The notes under the pieces: generated by a model | The model's input: only the letters and a program-made list of their open reading frames with translations | Told to the model about the DNA's origin: nothing | The model's database searches: none | Program-made: the position numbers and the translations under genes | From: a cyanobacterium PCC 7702 | GTDB taxonomy: Bacteria > Cyanobacteriota > Cyanobacteriia > Cyanobacteriales > Nostocaceae | Length of the DNA stretch: 64,000 nt | Direction of reading: 5' to 3' | NCBI GenBank assembly: GCA_000332255.1 | Contig: KB235926.1 | Coordinates: 140,797 to 204,796 of the forward strand | Shown: piece by piece, positions 56,274 to 64,000 of the stretch | Numbering within the stretch: the stretch's first letter is position 1 | How the letters are laid out: each line of letters opens with the position of its first letter

Positions 56274-56893
56274 AATATAGTGCCTGGGAGGGCTAATTTA
56301 CATATCTAATTTTGCATATAGATATAAATACTGTTGAGAGCCGAAAAGCATATTTTTATATGGCTTGTGGCGATCCCGAAGAAATAGTTTGCTTTAGAAT
56401 ATTTTTAGCTTTGTGTTATATTTGTCAATTCTTTTGTTAACAATACGATACACGTATCTGGAGTGCTTGACTATGCTTGTTTTCAACTCAAATAAATTAG
56501 GGATCAAGGCTAAAAAGCTAGTTTTTGATTATTTTACTTTTTCAATTTAGCAACAGAATATCCGCGAAATTAGAAAGCTATTTGTATATCTTGCCATAAT
56601 GCCCAGAAAAAAAACGTAGTCTACGTAACTGGGAAGAGATAATAAAGTTTCTATCTTCAGGTAGAAGAATGCAGTTAAAAAATTGGGGTGGAAAAGATTT
56701 GCTCGCTCTAGAAAATTGGCTAGCACACTTGCATCTTATGCCCAGGCTAGCTGCAAGTGCAAAAAAGTTGCAAGACCGATTTCTAGGCGGTCATTTGTGG
56801 CGGTAGTTCTTGTTTTCAAAGTTGCAGCAGCCCTGAAATTTTGGCAGTGAAAAATCAAACCACGACGGTTGTAGCACATACAACCTTTTGCAG
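56274..56893. other. Intergenic region with one small possible ORF
   Basis: Apart from the 45-residue open frame at 56669-56806, I find no gene in these 620 bp. The sequence is AT-rich. It separates two minus-strand genes (ends 56022 and 56894). Confidence 0.4.
56669..56806 (+). CDS. Possible small protein of 45 residues
   Basis: The ORF begins with ATG at 56669, preceded by CAGGTAGAAGA, which is a passable ribosome binding site. The protein MQLKNWGGKDLLALENWL followed by AHLHLMPRLAASAKKLQ and DRFLGGHLWR is amphipathic and largely helical. It has no homology that I recognise and could be a chance frame in an AT-rich gap. Confidence 0.25.
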   Translation: MQLKNWGGKDLLALENWLAHLHLMPRLAASAKKLQDRFLGGHLWR

Positions 56894-57454
56894 TCAAAAT
56901 CTCTGGGAAAATTGTTTAGCAGCACACAAATAACACATTCCCCAGCGTTGCAATTCGCCTGCAGGTGCACGACAGTGGCAAAGAGGACAAAGGGGGAAGC
57001 GGTGCGATCGCTGTTGTACGCTTTTTGCCCAATTTGCAAAAGCTGTGCGAACATTGGGAAAAGAGGATGGACGATGGCCAGGCGTGCTGGTTTTGTCTTG
57101 ACCTGCGTAACTGGGATGTTCGCAAATAGATGGTTGTTGCTGTTGGTTGTCAATTTTAGGAGTAGAGTACCAACTCGCGGTGGAAAAGCGAATATCTGAT
57201 AAAGGAGCAGGTAAAATAGCATTCAGCTTGGCAAGTAGCTGTTGGCGTTCAAAGGTTAAATTTTGAGCCCAAGCAGCACTGGAAGTTGCTACGTACAGGA
57301 CGTTGCGCTTTATGAACAGCGGCCGGGTATGGGCGGCGATCGCGACTCCGACAATTTCCGGCCAGCATGGCAGCAAGCGTGCCAATGGTTGCTCTGGCAA
57401 TTTTGCTTGTACTTCTAAGGTAGCTAAAATATCTTTAACTGATTTCCAGGACAT
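56894..57454 (-). CDS. DUF721/DciA-like protein with C-terminal zinc ribbon
   Basis: A 186-residue protein with an N-terminal DUF721 domain (LEVQAKLPEQPLARLLPCWPEIVGVAIAAHTRPLFIKRNVLYVATSS), the family that includes DciA, a loader of the replicative helicase DnaB in bacteria without DnaC. Residues about 100-140 are a linker, and the C-terminus carries FPLCPLCHCRAPAGELQRWGMCYLC, a probable zinc ribbon. The ATG at 57454 opens the frame. Whether it loads DnaB in this organism is inference. Confidence 0.75.
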   Translation of the reverse strand: MSWKSVKDILATLEVQAKLPEQPLARLLPCWPEIVGVAIAAHTRPLFIKRNVLYVATSSAAWAQNLTFERQQLLAKLNAILPAPLSDIRFSTASWYSTPKIDNQQQQPSICEHPSYAGQDKTSTPGHRPSSFPNVRTAFANWAKSVQQRSHRFPLCPLCHCRAPAGELQRWGMCYLCAAKQFSQRF

Positions 57455-57663
57455 CTGGGCATGGCCGTGTCAAAATAACAACTGGGTTATAAAATAGCTT
57501 GATGCCAATTTTCGCTAGCATTGGAACAAAGTCTTTTCAGATATCAATTATCAATTAAACCATTGGCAAGCGGCGATCGGCTTTTTGATTATGGTTTTTA
57601 GCTGGACGCTCTCAAACTTTGAGATTCCAGCAGATTGAGTTTTGAGTTCGAGGCAGATAGGCT

Positions 57664-58950
57664 ATGAGTAAAAACCACCTGGAACATTTGGGTGCAAAGT
57701 CGTCTAAAACCCCCAGCTTGAAGCCAGCTTTAGCAGCAGCACTGGCCAGTTTAGAAGTACAGCTAGACCAAGAATTGGCTCGATATCGGCGGATGCGACT
57801 GGCTGCGCATAAAACACTCAATCAATCCCGCTGGCGCGGTTCTACAAGCTACCAACCCCAAAAGATAGCAAAAGCTGCTCCACAAACTATTACAGAAGGT
57901 AGTCAGGAATTTTCCTTACCACAGGTACCAACCACGGAGTCGCCTGCATCTAATGTTGTACCGGACACTCGTGAGGAAGCACTCAACCACGTTAAGGAAA
58001 ACTTTCCCAAGCAGCACGCTCTGAAAATATCCTCTTGTCCTCCAGAAGATACAACGCCAAGTTCTGCCAAGCTTGTACCTGGAGTAATAGAGGAACGCAA
58101 CAAAACTGAAGACCTCGTTACAGCAAATACCGTTTCCCAACCACCAGATGACTATTTGGAATCCTCAGAAGCCTTGTTGCGAAGTTTAACTTTAGAGCAA
58201 TCTCAACAAACCAAGCGCAGCAACGCTGCTGATAGTTTGCTATCCCCTCTGGGTATTGGCTCGATGGCGTTGTTGCTGATGTCTAGCTTGATGCTTGGTT
58301 ATGTGGTGTTTAATCCCAAAAATTTACCGCAGTTTAGTTTCCAAAAGTTTCTCCGCTATAATTCCCATTCAAAAACTCAAACAGCTAATAACACAAACAA
58401 AACACAATCACAGCCTTTACTTACACCCATACCAAAGTATCCTAATTTGGCTGCTAGCGAATTTCCGGAAGTAAAGAACCCCAACGATGTGGTTGGTCTG
58501 ACGCCGGCTACTAAACCAAATTCCCTTCCAACACCTGCTGTTGTTCCTACTACCCCAAATTCTACACTAACGCCGCAACCCCAACTAACATCAACACCCA
58601 GTCCCGTTCTCCCTACTTTGCAATCTCCAGCGGTGTCGCCAACAACGGCTGCACCACTGCAGCTATCTCCTTCCCCGACTGCTACACCCACATCTTCTAC
58701 ATCACCAACTGTCACTTTAGAAAATATAGACGATCCGCAAATTAAACCCTCGGCGGATGGTTTTTATCATATCATCGCAGATAATCAAGGAGAGACCTTT
58801 GCCAAAGCAAGGCAGGTGGTTCCCGATGCTTATCTATCCCCAGAGAAGAAATTTATATATCTAGGAGCGTTGAAAACAAAACAGCAGGTGAAAAGACAGC
58901 TGCAATTGTTAGAAGAAAAAGGAATTAAAGCTAGGGTACAACAGCCTTAA
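57664..58950 (+). CDS. Single-pass membrane protein with proline-rich region and SPOR-like end
   Basis: A 428-residue protein with a cytoplasmic N-terminal part (1-190), one transmembrane helix near residues 197-220 (LGIGSMALLLMSSLMLGYVVF), a long threonine/proline-rich spacer (about 250-355), and a C-terminal domain (FYHIIADNQGETFAKARQVVPDAYLSPEKKFIYLGALKTKQQVKRQLQLLEEKGIKARV) resembling a SPOR peptidoglycan-binding domain. This suggests an envelope protein acting near peptidoglycan. It precedes pspA by about 80 bp on the same strand. Confidence 0.7.
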   Translation: MSKNHLEHLGAKSSKTPSLKPALAAALASLEVQLDQELARYRRMRLAAHKTLNQSRWRGSTSYQPQKIAKAAPQTITEGSQEFSLPQVPTTESPASNVVPDTREEALNHVKENFPKQHALKISSCPPEDTTPSSAKLVPGVIEERNKTEDLVTANTVSQPPDDYLESSEALLRSLTLEQSQQTKRSNAADSLLSPLGIGSMALLLMSSLMLGYVVFNPKNLPQFSFQKFLRYNSHSKTQTANNTNKTQSQPLLTPIPKYPNLAASEFPEVKNPNDVVGLTPATKPNSLPTPAVVPTTPNSTLTPQPQLTSTPSPVLPTLQSPAVSPTTAAPLQLSPSPTATPTSSTSPTVTLENIDDPQIKPSADGFYHIIADNQGETFAKARQVVPDAYLSPEKKFIYLGALKTKQQVKRQLQLLEEKGIKARVQQP

Positions 58951-59030
58951 CAGGTGAACAATTAAGATACCATGAGGTAAACAACTCATGCTTGGCTGCT
59001 GCTGGCAACAAAAAACAAGGGAGGACCGAC

Positions 59031-59705
59031 ATGGGACTGATTGACCGTATCGGGCGGGCAATTATTGCAAATATAAACCATTTCATGAGAGCAGTGGAAG
59101 ACCCGGAAAAAGTTTTGGAAAAAACCGTGATGGAAATGCAGGACGATCTGGTGCAATTGCGACAAGCGGTAGCAGCGGCGATCGCTAGTCAAAAACGTAC
59201 CGAACGACAAGCCGCTCAAGCTGTGTCTGCGGCTGAAGAATGGTACCGTCGCGCCCAAATGGCTTTGCAGCAAGGAAACGAACCTCTAGCACGCCAAGCC
59301 TTGACCAAACGCCGCGCCTACCAAGAAACTGCTGCTGCTCTTGGCGCCCAGCTTCAGGAACACGGCGGTATTGTCTCCAGACTCAAGAAAGACATGCAAG
59401 CTCTGGAGGTGAAAATTACGGAATTGAGAACCAAAAAAGATATGTATATAGCCCGAGCTCGCTCTGCTGAAGCTAGCGTGCGAATGCGAGAACTGCTAGA
59501 TGGAGTTTCCAGTCAAAGCAGCTTGAATGCTTTCGAGCGCATGGAAGACAAAGTTTTAAAACTTGAAGCCCAAAAAGAAGCTATTGCCGTTAGCGGTACC
59601 GATGAGTTAGAAAAGTATTTTACCGCCCTAGAATCTGATGTTGATAAGGACTTGGCGCAAATGAAAGCACAAATTCCCGACAGCAGAAAAAATACAATCA
59701 ACTAA
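59031..59705 (+). CDS. pspA: PspA/IM30 family protein
   Basis: A 224-residue ESCRT-III-like protein that forms rods and rings on membranes and protects them under stress. It starts MGLIDRIGRAIIANINHFMRAVEDPEKVLEKT, the family N-terminal amphipathic helix, followed by long helices to KMQDDLVQLRQ-like MEMQDDLVQLRQ and DVDKDLAQMKAQI. It lacks the C-terminal extension of VIPP1. The ATG at 59031 is preceded by GGGAGGACC, so a longer open frame to 58992 is not used. It is 173 bp upstream of vipp1. Confidence 0.9.
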   Translation: MGLIDRIGRAIIANINHFMRAVEDPEKVLEKTVMEMQDDLVQLRQAVAAAIASQKRTERQAAQAVSAAEEWYRRAQMALQQGNEPLARQALTKRRAYQETAAALGAQLQEHGGIVSRLKKDMQALEVKITELRTKKDMYIARARSAEASVRMRELLDGVSSQSSLNAFERMEDKVLKLEAQKEAIAVSGTDELEKYFTALESDVDKDLAQMKAQIPDSRKNTIN

Positions 59706-59708
59706 AGC

Positions 59709-59783
59709 TTGACGCACAAGTAAAAATAGGGTTAAAGGCAATTTCTTTAAGCATATCTTAAGGATGAATAATTTGTGCGTTAA
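59709..59783 (+). repeat. Long-range stem between pspA and vipp1
   Basis: TTGACGCACAA (59709-59719) can pair with TTGTGCGTTAA (59773-59783) as an 11-bp RNA helix containing one G-U, closing a 53-nt loop. No terminator signature is present. It may stabilise or attenuate the joint transcript. Confidence 0.45.
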
Positions 59784-59877
59784 AGGACTCAAACGGTTCG
59801 AAAAGTTTAAATTTAAACAAGTAGGTATTAAACAATAAAAAAGCAAGCGCCAAAATTGTAAAAGGAAAAACAAAGTT

Positions 59878-60657
59878 ATGGGATTATTTGATCGCATCAG
59901 ACGAGTAATCAGCGCTAACCTCAACGACATGGTCAGCAAAGCTGAAGATCCTGAAAAAATGCTGGAACAAGCCATTCTCGAAATGCAGGAAGACTTGGTG
60001 CAACTACGTCAGGGTGTTGCCCAGGCGATCGCTGCTCAAAAACGCACTGAGAAACAGTACAATGACGCTCAAAACGAAATCAACAAATGGCAACGCAACG
60101 CCCAGTTAGCGCTGCAAAAGGGAGATGAAAATTTAGCACGACAAGCACTGGAACGCAAAAAAACTTTCACAGAGTCAGCAGCAGCTCTCAAAGCCAGTCT
60201 GGAACAACAAACAGTTCAAGTAGAAAGTCTCAAACGCAATTTAATTCAACTAGAAAGCAAAATTGCTGAGGCGAAAACTAAAAAAGAAATGCTCAAAGCT
60301 CGCATCACTGCTGCTAAAGCTCAAGAGCAACTCCAAGGTATGGTACGGGGAATGAATACCAGCGGTGCAATGGCTGCATTCGAACGCATGGAAGAAAAAG
60401 TCTTGATGCAGGAAGCTCGCGCCCAATCCGCTGCAGAATTGGCTGGAACAGATTTAGAACAACAATTCGCGGCGTTGGAAGCTAGCAGCGATATAGATGA
60501 AGAATTAGCGGCTTTAAAAGCACAGATGTCTCTTCCAGCTTCTAAGCCCAATCAACAGCAATTACCGCCAGAAAGTTCCACTTCCAAATCCCACCAGCAA
60601 TCGGAAGTGGTAGATTCCGAACTGGAATCTCTGCGCAAGCAACTAGACCAAATGTAA
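59878..60657 (+). CDS. vipp1: VIPP1 (IM30) membrane-remodelling protein
   Basis: The second PspA-family gene, 259 residues. The PspA core (MGLFDRIRRVISANLNDMVSKAEDPEKMLEQAILEMQEDLVQLRQ) is followed by a flexible linker from about residue 220 (LPASKPNQQQLPPESSTSKSHQQ) and a short C-terminal helix SELESLRKQLDQM, the extension that marks VIPP1 in oxygenic phototrophs, needed for thylakoid maintenance. A terminator follows at 60682-60711. Paralogy with the preceding pspA gene is obvious from the shared N-terminal and helix sequences. Confidence 0.92.
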   Translation: MGLFDRIRRVISANLNDMVSKAEDPEKMLEQAILEMQEDLVQLRQGVAQAIAAQKRTEKQYNDAQNEINKWQRNAQLALQKGDENLARQALERKKTFTESAAALKASLEQQTVQVESLKRNLIQLESKIAEAKTKKEMLKARITAAKAQEQLQGMVRGMNTSGAMAAFERMEEKVLMQEARAQSAAELAGTDLEQQFAALEASSDIDEELAALKAQMSLPASKPNQQQLPPESSTSKSHQQSEVVDSELESLRKQLDQM

Positions 60658-60681
60658 AATTCTATAATTTCTGTTAAAGCT

Positions 60682-60711
60682 AATCCCACACCTTTTGTCG
60701 GTAGTGGGATT
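60682..60711 (+). terminator. Terminator after vipp1
   Basis: AATCCCAC (60682-60689) pairs with GTGGGATT (60704-60711), 14-nt loop, followed by TTG and a short T-rich tail. Confidence 0.5.
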
Positions 60712-60884
60712 TTGCATCCAAATTTCTCAAAAACACAAAAAACCCAGACTCCTTGTTCATCTATAAGCACGGTCAATTACTGCTGGGAAAAATCCCTATC
60801 GACTTTTCGCTGTAGGCGATTGACAGTTTGAGATAGAGTAAATTGTGTGTCAATAAGTAACAATGTCACCATGAGGAGATGGGA

Positions 60885-61220
60885 ATGAGTGAGGGTGTAA
60901 AAGCCATAACTGATGCCGAGTTTGCCAGCGAAGTTTTGCAAGCCCCCGGTCCGGTATTGGTTTACTTTTGGGCCCCCTGGTGCGGTCCTTGTCGATTGAT
61001 GTCGCCAGTGATTAACTCAGCTGCCGATACCTACAGCCAACGTCTGAAAGTGGTAAAAATGGAAGTTGATCCCAACCCGGTGACTGTGAAGCAGTACCAA
61101 GTAGAAGGAGTACCTGCTTTGAGGTTGATTCAGGGAGAGAAAATTTTGGTTTCCACAGAAGGAGCCATATCCAAACAAAAGTTACTCGAATTATTAGATC
61201 CCTATTTAAATGGTCATTAG
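60885..61220 (+). CDS. Thioredoxin
   Basis: A 111-residue thioredoxin with the active site WAPWCGPCRLM at about residues 31-35 and the conserved cis-proline in QVEGVPALRLI. It reduces target disulfides in the cytoplasm with electrons from a thioredoxin reductase. The ATG at 60885 has GGAGATGGGA just before it; an earlier in-frame ATG at 60879 would add two residues. It is close to, but diverges in sequence from, m-type TrxA; it could be one of the minor thioredoxins of cyanobacteria. The aminotransferase gene begins 3 bp after its stop. Confidence 0.9.
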   Translation: MSEGVKAITDAEFASEVLQAPGPVLVYFWAPWCGPCRLMSPVINSAADTYSQRLKVVKMEVDPNPVTVKQYQVEGVPALRLIQGEKILVSTEGAISKQKLLELLDPYLNGH

Positions 61221-61223
61221 TCA

Positions 61224-62465
61224 ATGGTGCGTGACACCAAATTCGTGACTAATGGCAAAGGACAAGTAAGCCAGATGTTATTTGCAAAACGTTTAGAATT
61301 CCTACAAACGAATGTATTTGCCGATATGGACAAAGCCAAGGCCAAAGCTTTGGCTGCGGGACGGCAATTAATAGATTTGTCATTGGGATCTTCGGATTTA
61401 CCAGCTGAGACGCACGTGGTAGAGGCGATCGTCCGCTCTCTCCAAGACCGAAGTACCCATGGCTACTTGCTTTTCCACGGTACGGAAGCGTTTCGCCTGG
61501 CTGCAGCTAGGTGGTACGAACAAAAATTCGCTATTTCTGTTGATCCCGAAACTGAAGTTCTACCCTTAATTGGCTCCCAGGAAGGAACAGCTCATTTACC
61601 CCTTGCTATTATCGATCCTGGAGATTTTGCTTTGTTACTCGATCCTGGCTATCCTTCCCACGCCGGGGGAGTCTACTTAGCTAGCGGCCAAATCTATCCC
61701 ATGCCGCTGCGGGCAGAGAATAATTTTTTACCAGTATTTGCGGATATTCCCGGACCCGTGTTAGCACAAGCGCGGATGATGGTGTTAAACTATCCGCACA
61801 ATCCCACCAGCGCCATTGCTCCTTTATCCTTTTTCCAAGAAGCGGTTGCTTTTTGTCAACAACATAATTTAGTTTTAGTTCACGATTTTCCCTACGTGGA
61901 TTTAGTCTTTGAGGAAGCAAAAAGCAAGGAAGAAACACAAACTGGGTTGGCTCCTTCTGTTTTACAAGCTGACCCCGATAAAACTGTTTCCATCGAATTT
62001 TTCACTTTGTCTAAGTCCTATAATATGGGCGGTTTTCGCATTGGTTTTGCCATTGGTAATGCCAAGTTGATTCGTGCTTTGCGACAAGTGAAAGCAGTGG
62101 TTGATTTTAATCAGTATCGCGGTATTTTGAACGGAGCGATCGCTGCCCTCACCGGACCGCAGGATGCAGTCAAGGCCACTGTTGCTACCTTTCGCCATCG
62201 CCGGGATGTCTTTATCGATGCTTTAGCTAGAATTGGTTGGCAAGTTCCTACCCCGAAAGCCACAATGTATGTTTGGGCACAACTACCACCACCTTGGCAA
62301 CAAAATTCTGTGGAATTTTGCACTCGACTGGTAGAAACAACAGGAGTCGCAGCTTCTCCCGGTGCTGGTTTCGGGAAGTTTGGAGAAGGCTATGTCCGCT
62401 TTGCCTTAGTACACGAACCCGCTGTGTTAAAAATAGCTGTGCAAAAAATAGCCGAATTTTTATAA
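61224..62465 (+). CDS. Class I/II PLP-dependent aminotransferase
   Basis: A 413-residue fold-type I aminotransferase. Family segments include HGYLLFHGTEAFRLAAARWYEQKF, LIGSQEGTAHLPLAI, the NYPHNPTSA loop, the VHDFPYVDLVF PLP-aspartate strand and the Schiff-base lysine in FTLSKSYNMGGFRIGFAIGN. It resembles aspartate/LL-diaminopimelate-type enzymes, but the substrate is not determined by sequence alone. The start is taken at the ATG at 61224; MLFAKRL at residue 17 may be the true start. It lies in an operon-like arrangement behind the thioredoxin gene. Confidence 0.82.
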   Translation: MVRDTKFVTNGKGQVSQMLFAKRLEFLQTNVFADMDKAKAKALAAGRQLIDLSLGSSDLPAETHVVEAIVRSLQDRSTHGYLLFHGTEAFRLAAARWYEQKFAISVDPETEVLPLIGSQEGTAHLPLAIIDPGDFALLLDPGYPSHAGGVYLASGQIYPMPLRAENNFLPVFADIPGPVLAQARMMVLNYPHNPTSAIAPLSFFQEAVAFCQQHNLVLVHDFPYVDLVFEEAKSKEETQTGLAPSVLQADPDKTVSIEFFTLSKSYNMGGFRIGFAIGNAKLIRALRQVKAVVDFNQYRGILNGAIAALTGPQDAVKATVATFRHRRDVFIDALARIGWQVPTPKATMYVWAQLPPPWQQNSVEFCTRLVETTGVAASPGAGFGKFGEGYVRFALVHEPAVLKIAVQKIAEFL

Positions 62466-62888
62466 TTTAGTTCTTTCAGTCGCAATTTCAAACTATTTGT
62501 CCTTTCTCAGCAAAAATTTCGCTGTCTGAATTTTGTTTTTCTCAAGGTTTGTCAATTAGTCTGGTAATTTGGCGCTCTTAAGTACGCAAGTTAAATGAGA
62601 GTGGTTACCTCGATCGTCCACTCTCAAAAAAAATAAAAAAGAAACCAAGCTGAAGAAATTTTTTTAAAGAAAAGTTTAATTTTAAGTTAAAGATGGGATT
62701 ATAAGTATACTATGTATTTTAGATGAACAGCTACCCAGAAAAAGAAATTAAAATCGATAATATCGCTCCATTAAAGCGAGAAATAATATAATTATTTACT
62801 AAAAAAATAGAATAAGAATTGAGACGTGGGATGGTTGGAAATACTGGCAGAGATTGTTGACTTTTGACCTAAATACCGATCGGTAAAA
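62466..62888. other. Intergenic region with two palindromes
   Basis: A hairpin TGAGAGTGG (62596-62604) with CCACTCTCA (62618-62626) is followed on the plus strand by an A-run, so it is not a normal terminator. A 12-bp perfect palindrome TACCGATCGGTA (62874-62885) lies at the response regulator's start codon. Otherwise no gene. Confidence 0.45.
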
Positions 62889-63311
62889 ATGACAGCACAA
62901 TTACTCAAGATTCAACAGCAATTGCAATCCCATCCAGGAAAAAGAATCCTTTTAATCGAAGACAACGACATCAATAGGATGTTGCTCAGTGATTACCTGA
63001 GCTATTTTAAATACGAAGTTCAAAGCTTACCGGAAGGTTCTGGTTTTTTCTCCGCTGTTGAAAATTTTCAGCCAGATTTGATATTGCTGGATTTAAAGCT
63101 ACCGGATATTGACGGCTATGCGTTGCTAGAAAAAATACAGCAAAAACCAGATATTTCCTATATACCTATTTTTGTAGTATCTGCCTTTGCTTTTAAAACA
63201 GACCAAGAACGAGCTATTAAACTAGGTGCTCGTCGTTATTTCGCCAAACCTGTAAATTTGCTGGAGTTAATTTTTGCCATTGAAGAAGAATTAGCTTCTA
63301 ATATTTTCTAA
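62889..63311 (+). CDS. Single-domain response regulator (REC)
   Basis: A 140-residue CheY-like receiver domain with no output domain. The acidic pair is in RILLIEDNDINR, the phospho-acceptor aspartate in ILLDLKLPDIDG, the switch serine in FVVSAFAF and the conserved lysine in RYFAKPVNL. Such proteins usually act as phosphorelay partners or diffusible signals. No histidine kinase is adjacent. The ATG at 62889 is preceded closely by a 12-bp palindrome. Confidence 0.88.
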   Translation: MTAQLLKIQQQLQSHPGKRILLIEDNDINRMLLSDYLSYFKYEVQSLPEGSGFFSAVENFQPDLILLDLKLPDIDGYALLEKIQQKPDISYIPIFVVSAFAFKTDQERAIKLGARRYFAKPVNLLELIFAIEEELASNIF

Positions 63312-63420
63312 AAAGAAAAAAATCTCAATTTGGTTTGGGAAAGTCAAGTCTAGGAAAACACCTACAGTAATTTTACTTAAAATAAAGATAGGTAAATTAT
63401 AAAATTACCAAACTTTGGTT

Positions 63421-64000
63421 GTGACAACATCTGCCCAAACACTATCACTCATCAAAGATCCAGAACGCCTCGAACATCGTCTCGCCGAAATTCCGTTGGA
63501 ACCTGGAGTTTATTTGATGCGAGACGCCAGCGATCGCATCATTTATATCGGTAAATCTCGAAAACTGCGCTCGCGGGTCCGTTCTTATTTTCGAGAATCC
63601 AAAAGACTCAGCGAACGTATCGCTACCATGGTCAGACAGGTGGCGGAGATTGAATTTATCGTCACCGATACGGAAGTAGAAGCTTTAGCGTTAGAAGCTA
63701 ACTTAATCAAGCAGCACCAACCTTACTTTAACGTGCTGCTCAAAGATGATAAAAAATATCCCTACCTTTGCATTACTTGGTCAGAGGAATACCCGCGGAT
63801 TTTTATCACTCGCAAACGTCAACTAGGTAACGAAAAAGACAAATATTACGGCCCTTATACTGATTCTCGCTTGCTGCGGGAAACACTGGCTCTGTGCAAG
63901 CGCATTTTTAAAATCCGACAACGACCCCAACCGCTATTCAAAGACCGTCCTTGCTTGAATTTTGATTTGGGAAGGTGTCCGGGTGTGTGTCAATCGCTGA
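63421..64000 (+). CDS. uvrC: Excinuclease ABC subunit C (partial)
   Basis: The start of the nucleotide-excision repair endonuclease, running off the window end. It begins with GTG at 63421 and encodes about 193 residues here. The N-terminal GIY-YIG nuclease domain is evident in [37 protein letters not shown], with [25 protein letters not shown] and a FGPYT-like [16 protein letters not shown]. The UVR motif and C-terminal nuclease are outside the window. Confidence 0.95.
   Translation, partial: MTTSAQTLSLIKDPERLEHRLAEIPLEPGVYLMRDASDRIIYIGKSRKLRSRVRSYFRESKRLSERIATMVRQVAEIEFIVTDTEVEALALEANLIKQHQPYFNVLLKDDKKYPYLCITWSEEYPRIFITRKRQLGNEKDKYYGPYTDSRLLRETLALCKRIFKIRQRPQPLFKDRPCLNFDLGRCPGVCQSL

Noticed and set aside
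56791-57222. 143-residue minus-strand frame overlapping the DUF721 gene
   Set aside because: It lies in a different frame on the same strand as the well-supported DUF721 protein and carries no recognisable motif.

Overview
The window is chromosomal DNA from a cyanobacterium. This rests on photosystem II psbZ, the phycobilisome degradation gene nblA, cytochrome c6 (petJ), vipp1, a carotenoid oxygenase, cyanobacterial DUF families (DUF3370, DUF6825, DUF6464), and many GCGATCGC (HIP1) octamers in and between genes. Short dispersed palindromic repeats of the kind known from filamentous Nostocales-type genomes are also present. No heterocyst gene is visible, so I do not name a genus.

Layout. 1-2038: the edge of an IS5-like insertion sequence, which has cut off the end of livG, followed by livM. 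2160-8653: a DUF3370 protein, a methionine-gamma-lyase-like PLP enzyme, the desaturases desC and desA, proA and a small zinc-ribbon membrane protein. 8815-9042: a structured RNA candidate and tRNA-Gly(GCC). 9120-13313: a nitrate/sulfonate-type ABC transporter without a binding protein, ribH and psbZ. 13459-20938: a DHH-CBS-CCA transferase fusion, a CmpR-like LysR regulator with a large palindrome upstream, DUF6825, an AarF/ABC1 kinase, a PP2C phosphatase and nblA. 21264-33669 (all minus): a Ser/Thr kinase, an unknown gene with anmK, the kdpABC operon with a short kdpD, and priA. 34484-40240: a group 2 sigma factor, a GNAT acetyltransferase, petJ, a TPR lipoprotein-like protein, a TonB-dependent receptor and a tightly coupled 103-aa unknown. 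40257-50748: truB, a BT1 transporter, a carotenoid oxygenase, gdhA, a membrane protein, a DUF1537 kinase and minCDE. 50835-64000: a secreted unknown, fmt, DUF6464, menB, small unknowns, a DciA-like protein, a SPOR-like protein, pspA and vipp1 in tandem, thioredoxin, an aminotransferase, a REC-only response regulator and the start of uvrC.

Most of this is ordinary cyanobacterial housekeeping. The most interesting signals are regulatory. (1) An identical 18-bp element sits over the -35 region of both petJ and the TonB receptor promoters, in the same register relative to a 17-bp-spaced -10 box. This suggests that the receptor and its 103-aa partner belong to the regulon that controls the plastocyanin/cytochrome c6 switch, and may have a role in copper acquisition. 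(2) The gdhA promoter carries a consensus NtcA box at canonical spacing. On the opposite strand lies a promoter-terminator pair that could make a small RNA of about 130 nt. (3) A large two-armed palindrome lies upstream of the LysR gene. (4) There is a structured leader or ncRNA candidate near tRNA-Gly. None of these could be tested here by database search.
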